Assembly: GCA_037176725.1 (NCBI GenBank)
Contig: JAZBRS010000057.1
Coordinates: forward strand, 86,759,501 to 86,823,500
DNA length: 64,000 nt
Direction: 5' to 3'
DNA from: Posidonia oceanica
Taxonomy: Eukaryota > Streptophyta > Magnoliopsida > Alismatales > Posidoniaceae
Part shown: positions 1-11,473 of the stretch, piece by piece
Numbering within the stretch: the first letter of the stretch is position 1
How the letters are laid out: every line of letters begins with the position of its first letter
Notes under the pieces: generated by a model
What the model saw: the letters and a program-made list of their open reading frames with translations, nothing else
Databases searched by the model: none
What the model was told of the DNA's origin: nothing
Position numbers and translations under genes: made by a program

Positions 1-169
1 AACCTCGACGAAACCATGCAGATGCAAATGCAAGGAGAGAGAACAGGAGAAGTGAAAGGAGAGGCAAACAGTGCGTGTGTGAGAACAGACACTGTTTAAA
101 GGCCACGCAGAGTAGGTGTGAAGACCTACACTGGGGAGAACAAGCAAGTGGAGGGATTACCACCGCTTT
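1..169 (-). mobile_element. presumed internal edge of a minus-strand LTR element running off the left end
   Basis: No gene is seen. The sequence lies just beyond the end of the LTR-like segment 170-4,782. On the minus strand the LTR-like end (motif CAGTCACAAAG near 165-175) is followed by a sequence that does not match the tRNA-Arg primer site seen in the related elements here, so either the site is degenerate or the boundary is misplaced. Weakly supported. Confidence 0.3.
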
Positions 170-749
170 GTGACTGTTTCCCACTAAACCGCTCCACGGT
201 GTGTCTCGCACGCTGCCCACAGCTCGCGGTGCGATCGGATCGTGGAAAAGGTGGAAGAAAGTCGCAATAAGTGGTGAATCCAAGGGAAACGCAACACAAA
301 ACACTTAGGAATACGCGAAAAGAGGAACGGGATTGATAGATAAGAAGAGGAAGTCCTATTCTACATGTTCGAGGAAACAAAAAAGCGAAAACGATGCATG
401 CAATGCAAATGGTATGCAAATGAATGCTGTGCAGGGGTTTAGAAGGACATACCTGGAAAATCTGAGGCCTGATCTGAGATCTGCTTGCTCCATGCTGAAG
501 AGCACTCCGCCGGGGTCGTCTGGGTAGCTTGTTTGAGAAGATCCAACGGTCGGATTGGAAGATATCCCAGCTTCAAGGCAGAGGGGCCAGAACAGGGGAG
601 AAGAATAGAACTAAGTGTACAGGGGGTCCTAGGGGTGTGTAAACAGGTCCTCCCATGTAAATGAGAGCTAAAGAAGCTTGAGTGTGTGCGGAGGATGCCA
701 AATGCAAGAATGCAAGAATGCAAATGCATGCAGAATGCAAGAAAGGACT

Positions 750-1640
750 TAAGGGTATTTTTCAGAAAGTTGGGGGTTCAAATGCAATTTTGAAAGGATG
801 GGGGTCTAAATGCAAAAGTTTTGAAAAGTTTGGGACATTCATGCAAGGAATTTGAAAAAAAGGAGGGTCTGTATGCAATTTTGCAAAGGACAGGGTTTAA
901 AATGCAATTTTTCAAGATGGGTATGCATCAGGGCAAGCTTTGAAATCATGTGGCAGGTTGGAATGCAATTTTGAAATCATTAGGGTTCAGAATGCAATTT
1001 TTCCAGAAAAACAGGGTCCTAAGTAGTCTGGGAATGCAAATGGGGGATTTACATGCAATTTTTCAAACATGTGGGGGCTAAAATGCAATTTCATAAGTAA
1101 AATGTGCATTTAAATGATTTTTATAAGCATGCAGAGGACCTATGTGTAATTTTCAAATCATGCAGGGTCAAAAATGCAATTTTATAAGCTAAATATGCAT
1201 TAAAATGACTACTGTGCATTAGAAAAGGACCTATATGCAAAAATCAGAAAACAGAGGGGGAAAAATGCAATGCAACAAGCAAAAATGAAAAATAAAAGCT
1301 AAGTTCTACAGGACAGAGGACCAGATAGCAAATACTGAAAACAAAGAGGACCCAGAATGCAATTTTATATGGCAAACTTAATGCATTAAATCTAATTAAA
1401 CAACTGCAGGATTAAAGTGCAATAATGAAAGGCTGGAGGGCCAAACTCAAACTTATTGCTGAAGGAAAGCACAGTAAAAGGACCAGTATGCAAATAAAGA
1501 GAACCACAGATATTTCATGCAATTTTATATAGTTTCAGCTCAGAAATAAGCAGATTAAATCAAATAAAGGACCTGAACGCAAAATAACAAGAACTCAGAC
1601 CAGAAATGCAATATTTGGCAAAAAACTTAGATAATGGGAA
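750..1640 (-). repeat. degenerate repeat block with recurring AAATTGCAT...CCCCC phrase
   Basis: Read on the minus strand, a phrase like AAAATTGCATTTGAACCCCC recurs every roughly 60-80 bases with much divergence. The same phrase recurs in plus orientation at about 11,940-12,960 and 32,500-33,400. No coding frame persists. Function unknown. Confidence 0.7.
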
Positions 1641-3329
1641 AATAAATGAACAGTGGCATGGCCGACGGCCATGGACACTGTAGCAGAAGGCTACCAGCGT
1701 CCATGAACGCCGGCAGGGGGGTGCTGGGGCTGCGCAGATCGGCGGGAAAGCATCACCAGGTCCTGACGGAGTTCGGGCGACATTCGGCGGAGCTCGAACG
1801 CTGGCTGGAGCGAGCCGGAGAGGCCACCGGAGGTCTGCAGAGCTTCAAAGGCGCAGTCCGGGCGATCGACACGACGACGCTGCGATCCGAAGGCTGGAGC
1901 ATGCTCTTGAGGCTCGTGTGGACCGGAGGCAGCTACTGGAGCGTCGTTCTGCTGACCGGAGCGGCGGGACGCACTGTGATGCTCGCCGGAGAAGACGACG
2001 CTGACCGGAGTTGACTCGGCGCAGGAGAGAAGGGAATCCTATTCTAAAGGCTGGAGAAGCAAGAGGGAAAGAAAAATAGGCGAAAGGAAAAGGAGATTAC
2101 CTGCTTCCGTGGCTGAGAAGCCCCCCCAACGCAGGTGGTTTCAGAGATCGCCGGTGGAGTTCGTCTGGCCGCTGCGGGCGCCGTCTGCTGCTCGCGAGGA
2201 TCGGAGTCGCCTCCACGGAGCCCTCCGGTGCTTCCCAGATGCTTGGACGCGAGCTTCGAAGGTCGATGGATGGATTTGCAGATTTTGGGTACACAGAGGC
2301 AGCCGGAGACCGGGGGGTGTCCGCTGCTCCTCAGGCCGGATGGGTCCTTCTGGAAGGTTGCTGGATGTCTGGTGGAGGTTTCTGGGCGGTTGAATGGGGT
2401 CGTGGTGGACTGTGGGTGGAGATTGCAAGTCGGTTGGTTTTCTGGACAGAGAGGACTGCAGGTGTTTGTGGTGGCGGGTAAGGACGGTGGTGGTTTGCTG
2501 GGCTGAAGGTTGGGTGGCTTGGGGAGGTGGAGTTCAGGCGAGTGACTGGGAAAGGTTTGGGACGAATTGGAGGTCTGTGGTGGTGGCAATTTCAGATGGG
2601 TTGGAGTTGGGTTCTGTGGTGGAATTCAGGTGAAATCGGGGGTGGTTCTGAGGTGGAAAGGCCGTGGAAGAGGAATGCTGGGTGTTGGGTGAAGGATTTG
2701 GTCAGGAAATGAAAGAGAATTGGAGGCCTGGAAGGGGGCTGGTGCTGGAGAAAAGGAAGGGGCAATGCTGCGGATTTCAGAGGAAGAAGAAGGAGTTTGC
2801 TTGGGGAATTCTCTCCGGACTTCTCAGTTCTCTCTCTCGGATGGCAAAAAGGCACAGAAGGAGCGGAGGGCGAGGCCTTTTATCTGCTACTCCCGGCTTG
2901 CTCGCGCGCTCGTGGAATTCGAATTCCACCGGCACCGTCCACTGCAGATGAGGGAGACAAGCGGCGAGGGAGACAGGCAGTTAAAGCCTACCGGAAATGG
3001 CGCTGAGAGACGAGAGACGAGGAGCGAGCTGTTGCTGGATTGGACGGAGAGGGAAGACTTGAAATTTGAAAGGAGGAGGGAGTGCTGTGCAGCTCGAGGG
3101 AGACTGCTGAAGAAGCTGAGGAAGAAGAAGGAAGAGGAAGAGGAGGAAGGCGGGCCGGGCCGCGAACTGGAGAAAAGAAAAAGAAAGAAGGAAGGCGGGA
3201 ACGGGCCGGACTGGGCCCAGCAGAAAAAAAGAAAAAGAATAGGAAGGAAGGGAGAAAGAGAGGAGAAAAAGAGGAGAAATAAATTAGGTAAAAATAAAAT
3301 AAAAATAAGTAAAAATATTAGAATGATTG

Positions 3330-4070
3330 TGTTGTAAGTTAGGATGTTGATTAAATTTTTTAATGACTGTTTTTGGTTAGTTAGTGTGGTTTAGAGGGAT
3401 TTTGGGTTTGATTAGGGTTTTAAGGGTTTTCTTTGTTTTTAATTTGTTTTCCGTTTTGATTAAGTGTTTGTTAAGCCTTTTAAGTTATTTTTAATTATGT
3501 TTTTCTTGTTAAGTACTTGGGATGTTAATTAGGATTTTTTTAAGATTTATTTTTAGATTAATTAGAGTGAGTTTCGGCTTTTAGTTTTAGTCTTTTAGGA
3601 TTTTTCTTAGGTCTTCTTTAAATTACACTTTTGATTTTTTATTTGTTAGGTTCTCTTGATGTTTTTTAGTTAGGTTTCTCGTGTTTAATTAAGTGTTTTT
3701 ATGTCTTTAATTGTTTCTCTCTTTTTTTTTAGTTAAGTTTTTAAATTGTCCCTTTTAGATTTGCTAAGTTTTTCATTAATTGTTTGTCTTAGTGTTTTTA
3801 ATTGTTTTACTTCTTCTTAGGGTTTGCTTTTTTATTATTTTGATAGGGTTTTCACTTTTGGTTGGTTTTGATTGCATTTTAGTTTTTTCCTTGATTTTAC
3901 AGCATTTTCTTTTAGTTTGTTTTGCATTTTTTAGCTTGCATCCTTGGTTTTCCATTTTAGCAAAATTTAGTTGGGTTTAGGTTTTTAATTGTTTGTTTAG
4001 TATTTTTAATTATTTTTCTTAGGGTTCTGGTTTGCTTCCCTTTTGTTTTAGAGTTTTAGAGATTTTTAAG
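3330..4070. other. T-rich low-complexity stretch
   Basis: The plus strand is dominated by runs of T broken by short AGGTTT or TTAGGG-like words. I see no gene, conserved domain or clear periodic unit. It lies in the part of the LTR-like segment upstream of the TATA-like box. Confidence 0.7.
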
Positions 4071-4782
4071 GGTTTTTTATGGATTTTAGCAAAAGAAAGA
4101 AAAAGGAAAAGAGAAGGAAAAAGAAAAGGAAAAAAAGGAAGAATAAAGGGGAAAGAGATGAGTTGGAGGAGAATAATTTTTTAAAAGTCAGGGAAAATGC
4201 TAAAAATAAGGTAAAAATAGAAATAAGATAGAGAAGAGATAGAAGCACAAAGGGGGCCCACAGCCAGGCAAGAAAAAGAGAGAGAAGGGGATGAAAAGAG
4301 GGAGGATAATCAGGAGAGAGAGAGAGGAGAGAGAAAAGAATAATCCAAGAGAGAGAAAAGGATAATTTAGGTAAAAGGAAGGCTTAAAAGTTTTGAAATG
4401 GGGTGAAAATTGCGGAATGTGTAGCCTAGGGTTTCTAGTGTTGGTTCTAGGGCTTTGGTCTGATTTTGAGCAAGTTTTGGAGGGGTTTTGAGGTGTAGAA
4501 AAAGGGTGGTTTCACCTAGATTTCTAGGGTTTTTGGGAATGGTTTTGGGTTGAGAATTTCTAAGTGTTTGGGTAGGTTTGCTAAGTAGGGGTTGATGGAT
4601 TCTCCTATGGTTTTTGGGCAGGTTTTGGGCTTGGAAAAGGGGTGTAAGCTTAGGTCAAGTTTAGGCTTGATTCGAAGGGTAAGATGAAGAGGGTTGGGTG
4701 TAGTTTTGACCTAGGTTTAGATCCAGAAGTCACCAGAAGGCCCTAATTGGTCCAAGCCTGTCAAGATGGGGTGTCAACACAT

Positions 4783-6115
4783 ACAATACCATCATCATGG
4801 TCTAATGAGGAAAATCGAAAAAGCTTGCCTGCTTGAGAAGGGATCCAACCTCGCTTCATCTGGTCCTACCTAGATGTTTTAGCCAGTAAGGGAGCCACCT
4901 TCAATATGAGAATGGACGAAATGTTCAAACGTCCTAGGACCCATACCTCGAGAGGGAGACAAAATGCTAGGGCGAGAGCGAGGGTGTGAGCCATACAAAA
5001 TTTATATATCCGCCTACCAAGGTACAAAAGAAACAAGAAGATAGAAGGCGAAGACAAAAGCTAGCCCTAGAGTTAGAGGCGAGCAGAGCAGCCCCATTCC
5101 CTCAACCAACCTTGGAGAGGAGTCGAAGCCCATGCCTGGGAAGCACACATTCCCCTAGGGACTAGCCACCCCTTTAGCAGTGACAACTCTTGAACACCAG
5201 ACCAGGCATCCATTACCTCCAAGTCAGGGATAGAGTGAGCCTGCTCGTCTATGTGGGAGAAAAATAAAAGAATTAAAAGAGAAGGTGTAGGTCCTAGAGA
5301 AGGTTTGGCACGAAGCCCATTCTCATCTCACCACCAACCAAACACACCATTACCCTTCCCTGAGTGCCACCAATTGCTAAGAGTCTAAGTAGGGTCAGAT
5401 GAGGTTTGAGACCACTCCCTTCTCCATGGCAGGCATTGAAAGCATTCCATATACCGAGGACGACAAAATATTCGCATCAATCATGCATCCATTTAGCATC
5501 TCTTTGTCGAACACTGCAAGGTTCCCACTCGGTTTCGAGCCAAGGCACGTCGTTGCCCACTACAGAGATCACAAGGCCAGTATGGCTAGGGATAGGACAT
5601 TCCTAAGCCAGACATGCACCACTGACCCAACATCAGTTAGAGGCCACCAATAGCAAGCCAGTACCGAAGGATGCATCGAGTTCAGGCCAGACTTTGCTAG
5701 TGGATCACAATTCAGAGGCAGAATCCTTGGCAGGAGGCAGAGCAGACTTGCCCATCAGCTTGAGGGTCACAGACACAAGGTCAGGAGGCTACGCTCGGCC
5801 CCCACTTAGAGGGGAGGAAAACACTGAGTTGCCCGTTCAACCATCCCCGCGTGTAGATCTCGCGCTTAGCTCCCGCGTGGGGCACCCGCTTTCAGTTACC
5901 ACGTGTTTAACAGGGTCTTGGCTGCAAAACAGCTGCTAATGGATTGGTTTGTATTTTGCCTACAAGACCAAGAAGACCCCAAGCACCACAAGCAGAAGCC
6001 AATACGGAAGCATAACACAACATCATTATAGCTTCATATTCATTAAAACCAGGTTACAAGCATTGGATTTAACCCACACAAGTCGCAGGGTTGATCAACA
6101 TGTGACACTTTGCCT
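4783..6115. other. gene-free internal region of plus-strand element P1
   Basis: This stretch lies between the LTR-like segment on the left and the 3' end of the DUF7745 gene. Short open frames exist on the plus strand (for example 5,399-5,653), but I recognise no domain. A CGCG motif cluster at 5,848-5,890 is its one clear structure and links it to the LTRs further right. Confidence 0.5.
5848..5890 (+). promoter_or_regulatory. CGCG motif cluster, 13-bp period (3 units plus one decayed)
   Basis: CGCG starts at 5,848, 5,861 and 5,874, exactly 13 bases apart. A decayed CGCT sits in phase at 5,887. Each unit reads about YCYCGCGT followed by six variable bases. The same phasing occurs in at least 14 other clusters in this window. 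CGCG words are known binding sites of plant CAMTA-type factors; that any protein binds here is inference. Confidence 0.85.
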
Positions 6116-7570
6116 TCATCCATCCAAGCTAGGCCGCACCCTCTTGGAGCTCCCGGCATCACTAAATAGAGGACCACTAGGTGGGACCTCGCAGATGGGC
6201 CATTTTGCTTGCACCTTAGCAATGTATCCAGCAGTACAGTCCGAGCCAGGCACCACAGCTATATCAGTGGATCTTATTCCACCTCTCATAAGCTGGGCTA
6301 GCACCTCCGTCATCACTGAAGAATTGAGCGGATAAGACCGGAGTCTCTCGAGCATGTGGCCCTTAGTGAATGCATCCTGGCGAAGGCCGAACTGTCGCAG
6401 CACTCGGATGGGATGAAACTCAACACCCCTAGTAAACCCCGGCAGGATGACCAACCGTGCATTGTTTCTGTTAAAGAACACGGTAAATGGATCCGCCGCG
6501 GTAGGGAGAATCCGCCAGACTACGGTGTCCCCAGTCAGCCCCTCCAGCTTCTCATACTCCTCCCAAACACTCCCTATGGCCCGGGCATGCCCAGAGCGGC
6601 AGTAGCTTTCAAAAACAGGACGCTGAGGGCGGATAGCCATTGCCCCCATGTGACAGGCCAGCCAGACCTGAAAGAAAGAGCATAATAGAGTCAGCAGAGC
6701 AGAAACAGATTAGGCCATCTAGATAGTTATAATGGGCAGTTTACTTGAACCATAGCTGCACACCCATGGAAATGGCGACAGCGGTGTGAGACCCTGTCCA
6801 GCCTGCAGAAGGTCTCTGCCAAAATCACCGGCGCCAGATCAATCTGCCGGGTTACTACAACCAGGGCTACCTCGGCCACCTCAACGGCGACAGCCAGCTG
6901 GCCATGGCCAAAGATCAGCTCACCAAGGAAGCGGGTGACGAACCCCCTAAGCCACAACTCATCGCCCAAGGTCACGCCTCGGGAGCATCTGCTCAAAATA
7001 CTCCAGGCGAATCCTAGGCGTCGGCCCGTCAGTACGGATCAACCTTTCTGCACACTCCCCAGGAGTGAGGCCCGTCAGCTGACGCAGAACGGACGTGTAG
7101 CCCTCGCATCTCATAAACACAGCTGGCCCGGACAGTGGTGACAAGCCGCAGATTCGGCACACCTCCTCTAGGATGGGCATCATTTCCACTAAATCGAAGT
7201 GGAAAACGTGGAACGAGGGCTTCCAGAACCTCGCCGCAGTGCAGAGGAGGTGACGACTGACTTCCACCTCGGCTACATTCAGTGTCCGGGAGGAAATGCC
7301 CCACAGCCGTAGCGTCTCACGATCATCGGTAATAAGACTTCTGATCCATGCCCGTAGTACCTTTGAGCAATGAACCAGGGTGACCAAAGTGGGAAAAGCC
7401 TGCATAAAACAAATGCAAAGATCAGAATGGAGTCCAACAAACAAAGAAGAGCGAAAGAGGGAAGACTAGACAGCAGCCCCGTCGAGCCGGCAGGAGCCCC
7501 CCACCATGGAGACCTAGGGTGTGATGGGCCAACCATGGAAATCAAGGAAAAAGCAAGAGAAACCCACCAT
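6116..7570 (-). pseudogene. DUF7745-type protein gene, antisense to the surrounding LTR element, one frameshift
   Basis: Two main coding exons: 7,399-6,745, and 6,667-6,116 ending in a stop. The boundaries are GT/AG and both introns appear to be phase 0. Conserved-looking stretches include LRLWGISSRTL, FWKPSFHVFHFDLVEMMP and RPVFESYCRSGH, then VVWRILPTAADPF and GVEFHPIRVLRQFGLRQ, in the order usual for plant DUF7745 proteins (related to the plant mobile domain group). The first exon is 655 nt (3x218+1). The frame shifts by one near 6,955-6,985, after FEQMLP and before DELWLRGF, so the copy is broken unless this is an assembly error. A likely start codon is ATG at 7,570-7,568, directly followed by a GT donor, giving M plus exon 7,399; this is inferred from the same arrangement in the PMD gene. 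Predicted size is about 400 residues. The function of the family is not established. The family call comes from memory of its motifs, without a search. Confidence 0.72.
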
Positions 7571-7706
7571 TTTGGAGAAAAATGGGAGAAGGGGAGGCCA
7601 CAGGGTTTTTGGGAGGTGCCTAGCACTCCCATGGGCTGTGGGGGGGCATATAAATAGGTGCCCTAGAAGTGCAGATCACGTGACACAAGGACAGGCCTCT
7701 TGGTCC

Positions 7707-7762
7707 CGCGTCGAGGTCCCGCGTTCAGATCCCGCGTTCAGATCCCGCGTGGAGCTCCCGCG
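7707..7762 (+). promoter_or_regulatory. CGCG motif array, five units at exact 13-bp period
   Basis: CGCG begins at 7,707, 7,720, 7,733, 7,746 and 7,759, giving five perfect units of CCCGCGT plus six bases. It is the longest such array in the window. It lies immediately downstream of a minus-strand TATA-like box, so on the antisense strand it covers the likely start of DUF7745 transcription. Confidence 0.9.
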
Positions 7763-7767
7763 CTTTT

Positions 7768-7777
7768 TATAGTAAAA
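7768..7777 (-). promoter_or_regulatory. TATA-like box for the antisense DUF7745 gene
   Basis: On the minus strand the sequence reads ACTATAAAAAGCGCGG. It lies about 200 bases upstream of the inferred start codon at 7,570 and abuts the five-unit CGCG array. Position and motif fit a core promoter; transcription is not shown. Confidence 0.5.
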
Positions 7778-8025
7778 ATTCTGGCTGTAACTTAAGTTAA
7801 CTTAAGTCGCCTATAACCTGTGGAACCTTTGGAAAACTGCAAAAGAGGCCACTTGCTTGATCATACAGACACATGCATTCAGTACAAGCACAGATACACA
7901 TGTTTTGCCACTCAGAAAGCCCCCCCGGGCATTTTTTGCATTCCATATTCAGTTCAGTTTACAGTATCAGGAGTACAGACAGATTGCAAACAATCTAGCA
8001 AACAATATTCAATGACTACAGGCAT
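7778..8025. other. spacer between the two antisense genes
   Basis: This roughly 250-base stretch lies between the stop codon of the PMD gene and the TATA-like box of the DUF7745 gene. I see no gene or repeat in it. It would hold the PMD 3' UTR and the upstream promoter of the DUF7745 gene. Confidence 0.6.
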
Positions 8026-11000
8026 TTAGTCTTCCTCAGACGAGTCAGGAGGCGGGGTGCCATGGATCCTCAGGAGGCCTTCCCTGTCCTGCTTTCTTCG
8101 CAGTCTCTTGGCAAGCCTGCCAGCAACTGGTCGAGACTGTGAGGGACCCGGCCCTATATTGCACTCCCCGGCAGGAGACTCTGTATCCGACACATCCGCC
8201 AAGGCGAAGTCCATGCTGAACTCCCCACTAGACTCAGTGTTGACAACCGGACGGGAGCTACTCCCCTGAAAAGCAAACATAAGACATTTAGCAGGCATTT
8301 ATGGTAAATTAAGCTATTTGCATTTAATTCAAGCTTGTACCTCTGGAAGCCGTCACTACCGCCTCACCTGTGTCAAAGAACCAAATATGTCAGAACAGGC
8401 AGATATACATTTACAAGCAAAGTTAAAAGCTATTCTACAGCTATTTTACCCGAGCTGCCTGCATCTGCTGCATCCAATCCCGCAGCCGCACCTCGAAAGC
8501 CTGTATTCAAGTCAAAGAGTCAGGATGTGAGGACAGATACTACATTTATCAGATCTACAGCGGTATTGGAAGTCCTTTACCTGACTCCAGCCTTCGTTGT
8601 ACCACATCTGCGTCTGTCCCTCCTGAAGATCTTCCGGGAACAAGTGCGGTTTGCCGACCCGCTCGAACCAATCTATGTACTCGTCACGGGAGACCTCCTG
8701 GATGGTGAACCGGCTTCGGGCCATCGCCGACGTAGCCAAAGCAGTCCTGGCAGCAGCCCGAGTCAAAATCTTGGACACCATATCAACAGGCGGCGGCCTG
8801 GGGATGCTGAACGCCCGAGTGAACTGGTGACAAACCCGCCCGGGGAGATAGTAAGCATATCGTTTGAGGCAGAAAAACTGAACCTGCACTCTCCTTAGCC
8901 TCCGGCCCAAGACCAGGGGAGCCCACTCCAAGGTCTCGTACCTCAGAAAAGGACGCAGGTCCACCTGAAAGCAAACAGAACAATCATCAGAACAGTTTTT
9001 CTAAGCAGTTTATGGGCACTAAATGCAAACTGAAATTTGAGGCTCACCTCGTCAGCTTGGATGATATCCAAGAGGTACCGGTATGACTCGTACCCGTAGA
9101 CACCCGAGGCCGCCAGGTGATCTGGCTCGCACCACTGTCGGGGAAGTGGAAGAAGCTCGGGACGAAGGCGGAAGAAGTAATGTCCCCGCCAAGAGTGCTC
9201 CATCGCCCAGTACTGCAAGGCAAGCAGGCAAACATGTCAGTACATCCAATAAATAAACAGAGTTGAAAGTAATGCAAAACAGAGATAAACTTAACACTTA
9301 CAGTAATCAGGGGGTACAGGCCCACGTACGACCGGTGGTTCTTGCGAACCACATCGTCCAGGCCGCACAAGAGATATGCATAGCTGGCGCCTCCCCAGTC
9401 ATAGTGCCAAAGCTCGCCCAAGTCAGCTAGGTAGACGAGCCAATCCACGTGGACGCAGTATCCGGACACGTCGCAGAAGACGACCCCTAGCAGGTCTAGC
9501 AAGAAGTGGCAAAGGACAAAAGCTGCCTTCGCCGAGCTAGGAAACGGGTCCGGCCAAATCCCGCTCCACTCCCGCAGCCATGACATGTGGAAGTTGTAGG
9601 TCGAGCGCGTCTGATCCAGCGCTGGCCTCCCTAGCAACTCAGGAACTCTGGCGTATCCCAGAACGCCTTTGCCCACTATGGGCTCTCCTCCAAAAGTCAA
9701 TCCAGATAGCAGGGCCCAGTGCTCGGGCAGAATCGTCATCTCCCTGTATGGGAAGTGGAAGGTGTGCGTCTCGAACCGCCACCGCTCAACCAAAGCCCGG
9801 AAGAAGTTGTAGTGGCCGTGGATGGCTGGAATCCTCAGAAAGCTGCCAAAGAAACTTTGATGCAGCAAAAAGTCCCGCAAAAAGTCCAGCAGATGGTGAA
9901 AATGAGCCAACATTGGTGCCCAGCCACACTGCATCACCCAGCGGGAGTTCCCATCCTGTATAAGCAGTAGAACAGGTCAGAAAGGGCCAATGTGCATGCG
10001 AAGTGATCAACAGGGGAAGAGCTGCCTTACCTCAAACCAGTCCTGGTCGTAGATGTGGTCCCCGCTAAGCAGGCGGCCATCATAATTTCCCGCTTCCTAC
10101 CGAAAGTTCGAAACATGAATCAGAAGCAGACGAAAGCAAAAACAAAAGTACAGATCGAAAAGCTGGGTTTTGAGTCTACCTCTAAGGGAATGGCTAGACC
10201 TGGACTAGCGGAACCCTCCCGCAAGTCATCCGAGTCTGAAGCGCCCCCAGATGCCTGGGATCTCGAGGCTCGCTGTCCCTGGGACCTCGAGCTCGAGGCG
10301 CCGCTCGCACCCGCTCGCCTCGAACCAGACTGCAAAGCAAAAGTCAGGAGGCTTAGAGCAAATCACATTCTAAGTGCAAGAAAAAAAAACATAGCAGCAT
10401 TTATTTCACGGAATAATGCCCAGCATAAGTAGAATTATGCACATGCAAATGCAAACAACAGGCATGCCATAAGAACATCACGGGTGCATGTGAATCAAGC
10501 AAATGGCAGTACAAGCATACTTTATCAAGTATTTAAACAAATACTGGTATTTAAAATACAGCCAAGATCAAACAAAGCATCACCGATGCTAACAGAGTAC
10601 AGTGCATGGTAGACAAACATATATTCGGCATAATGTGTCAAGTCCAATCAAACCTAAACAGAGCGTCACTAGGTTTGGCAGAAAAATCAGAGCACAATTC
10701 ATGGTAGTCAAATATAAAGGCAAATTCAGAATTTGAAATGCAAAGTCATTTGCCCTAGTTGGCATGCCACATTCAACAAGGAAAAAATCAGGGATCTAGC
10801 TGAAAAATCATATAGTAGGCACAGCATACTAGCAAAATCAGGAGGACAAAATACAGATTTAATCATGTATAAACAAGCTTGTTCATGGCACATTCAAATC
10901 TGCATTCAAGCAAAATTATCATTGGCATTCAAACATGTCAGGGCATAGCATATATCAAGCATGGCAGATCAAAATCAAGTTGAGCATCATTGAAAATGCA

Positions 11001-11473
11001 GGCATGTTTGGCATTCTCAAAAAAAAAAAGGAAGAAGAAGAGCATAGCAAAATCAAGCATGGCTAGAAGAAAATCAAGCAGAGCATTATTGAAGAAAAAC
11101 AAAAAAAGCAAGGTAGGCATTTTTTTTTTCGGCATTCATACAGCAGTTTGGAAAAAAATTATACAAGCAAAATGGGGGCCTACAGCCCGCCGGCCGAGCA
11201 CCCCTTCGGCCGAGCACCCTTCCCGTGCCTCCCCACTATCGAAGCAGCACCCACCACGGTGCCGAGCTGCCCTCAGCTGAGCACCACCGGCAGAACCTCA
11301 CCCCCTCGAACCGCATGCATCATGTCCGACACCCCCCAGCCGCCGGAACCGCCTCACTGCCGTGCACCCATCGTCGGCAACCCCTGTCCGTTCACGCCCC
11401 AGAAGAAAAGGAGAGAGAGGGGAAGACGGCATACAAAAAGAAAAAAAGAAGGGAGGAATCCGAGGCATACCAT
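8026..11473 (-). CDS. plant mobile domain (PMD, aminotransferase-like) protein gene, antisense to the LTR element
   Basis: Coding exons on the minus strand: the ATG alone at 11,473-11,471 at the end of a GC-rich leader exon, then 10,329-10,180, 10,096-10,031, 9,955-9,302, 9,212-9,048, 8,964-8,581, 8,500-8,450 and 8,265-8,026 (stop). Every junction is GT/AG, every intron is phase 0, and no stop interrupts the frame, giving about 570 residues. Residues 2-51 are Ser/Arg-rich. The PMD core follows, with WRFETHTFHFPYREMTI, LSGLTFGGEPI, and later LCHFLLDLLGVVF and VDWLVYLADLGELW. The C-terminus has a basic RLAKRLRRKQDR patch and an acidic SSEED end. PMD proteins occur both as host proteins (the MAIN/MAIL1 group) and as passengers of plant transposons; a biochemical activity is not known. 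Its antisense position within an LTR element favours the passenger type. A TATA-like TTTTAAAAAG lies at about 11,716-11,724. Confidence 0.85.
10440..11160. other. A-rich intron 1 of the PMD gene
   Basis: The stretch is A-rich and repeats GGCAT and AAATCA words. It falls inside the long first intron (11,470-10,330) of the antisense PMD gene. No gene is seen. Its plus-strand counterpart in element P2 is about 31,500-31,740. Confidence 0.6.

Larger units (their letters stand above)
170..4782 (-). mobile_element. diverged LTR-like segment (Tat/Ogre-like), 5' LTR or solo LTR
   Basis: On the minus strand it starts TGTTGACACCCC at 4,782, close to the TGTAGACACCCC and TGTGACACCCC starts of the clearer LTRs in this window. 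No purine-rich tract precedes it, which fits a 5' LTR rather than a 3' LTR. A TATA-like GATAAAAGG lies near 2,880, followed by GC-rich leader sequence and a splice-donor-like AAGCAG|GTAATC near 2,101. The last 250 bases resemble the terminal part of the LTR at 19,384-21,995. At about 4.6 kb it is longer than the others, so it may contain insertions. Many short ORFs lie here, but none shows protein character. Confidence 0.5.

Noticed and set aside
2044..3337. Pro-rich (minus) and Lys/Glu-rich (plus) ORFs
   Set aside because: Both strands are open over the same purine-rich tracts, typical of composition bias in an LTR leader.
5399..5653. 84-codon plus ORF as a gene fragment
   Set aside because: Some protein-like composition, but no identifiable domain, start context or splice sites.
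8340..8366. A 27-base micro-exon between the last two PMD exons
   Set aside because: It has AG and GT borders, but its only open phase would hit a stop in the next exon; joining 8,450 directly to 8,265 is in phase.
10055..10432. Plus-strand ORF of 125 codons
   Set aside because: Shadow of two spliced minus-strand PMD exons; the exon borders and phases fit the minus strand only.
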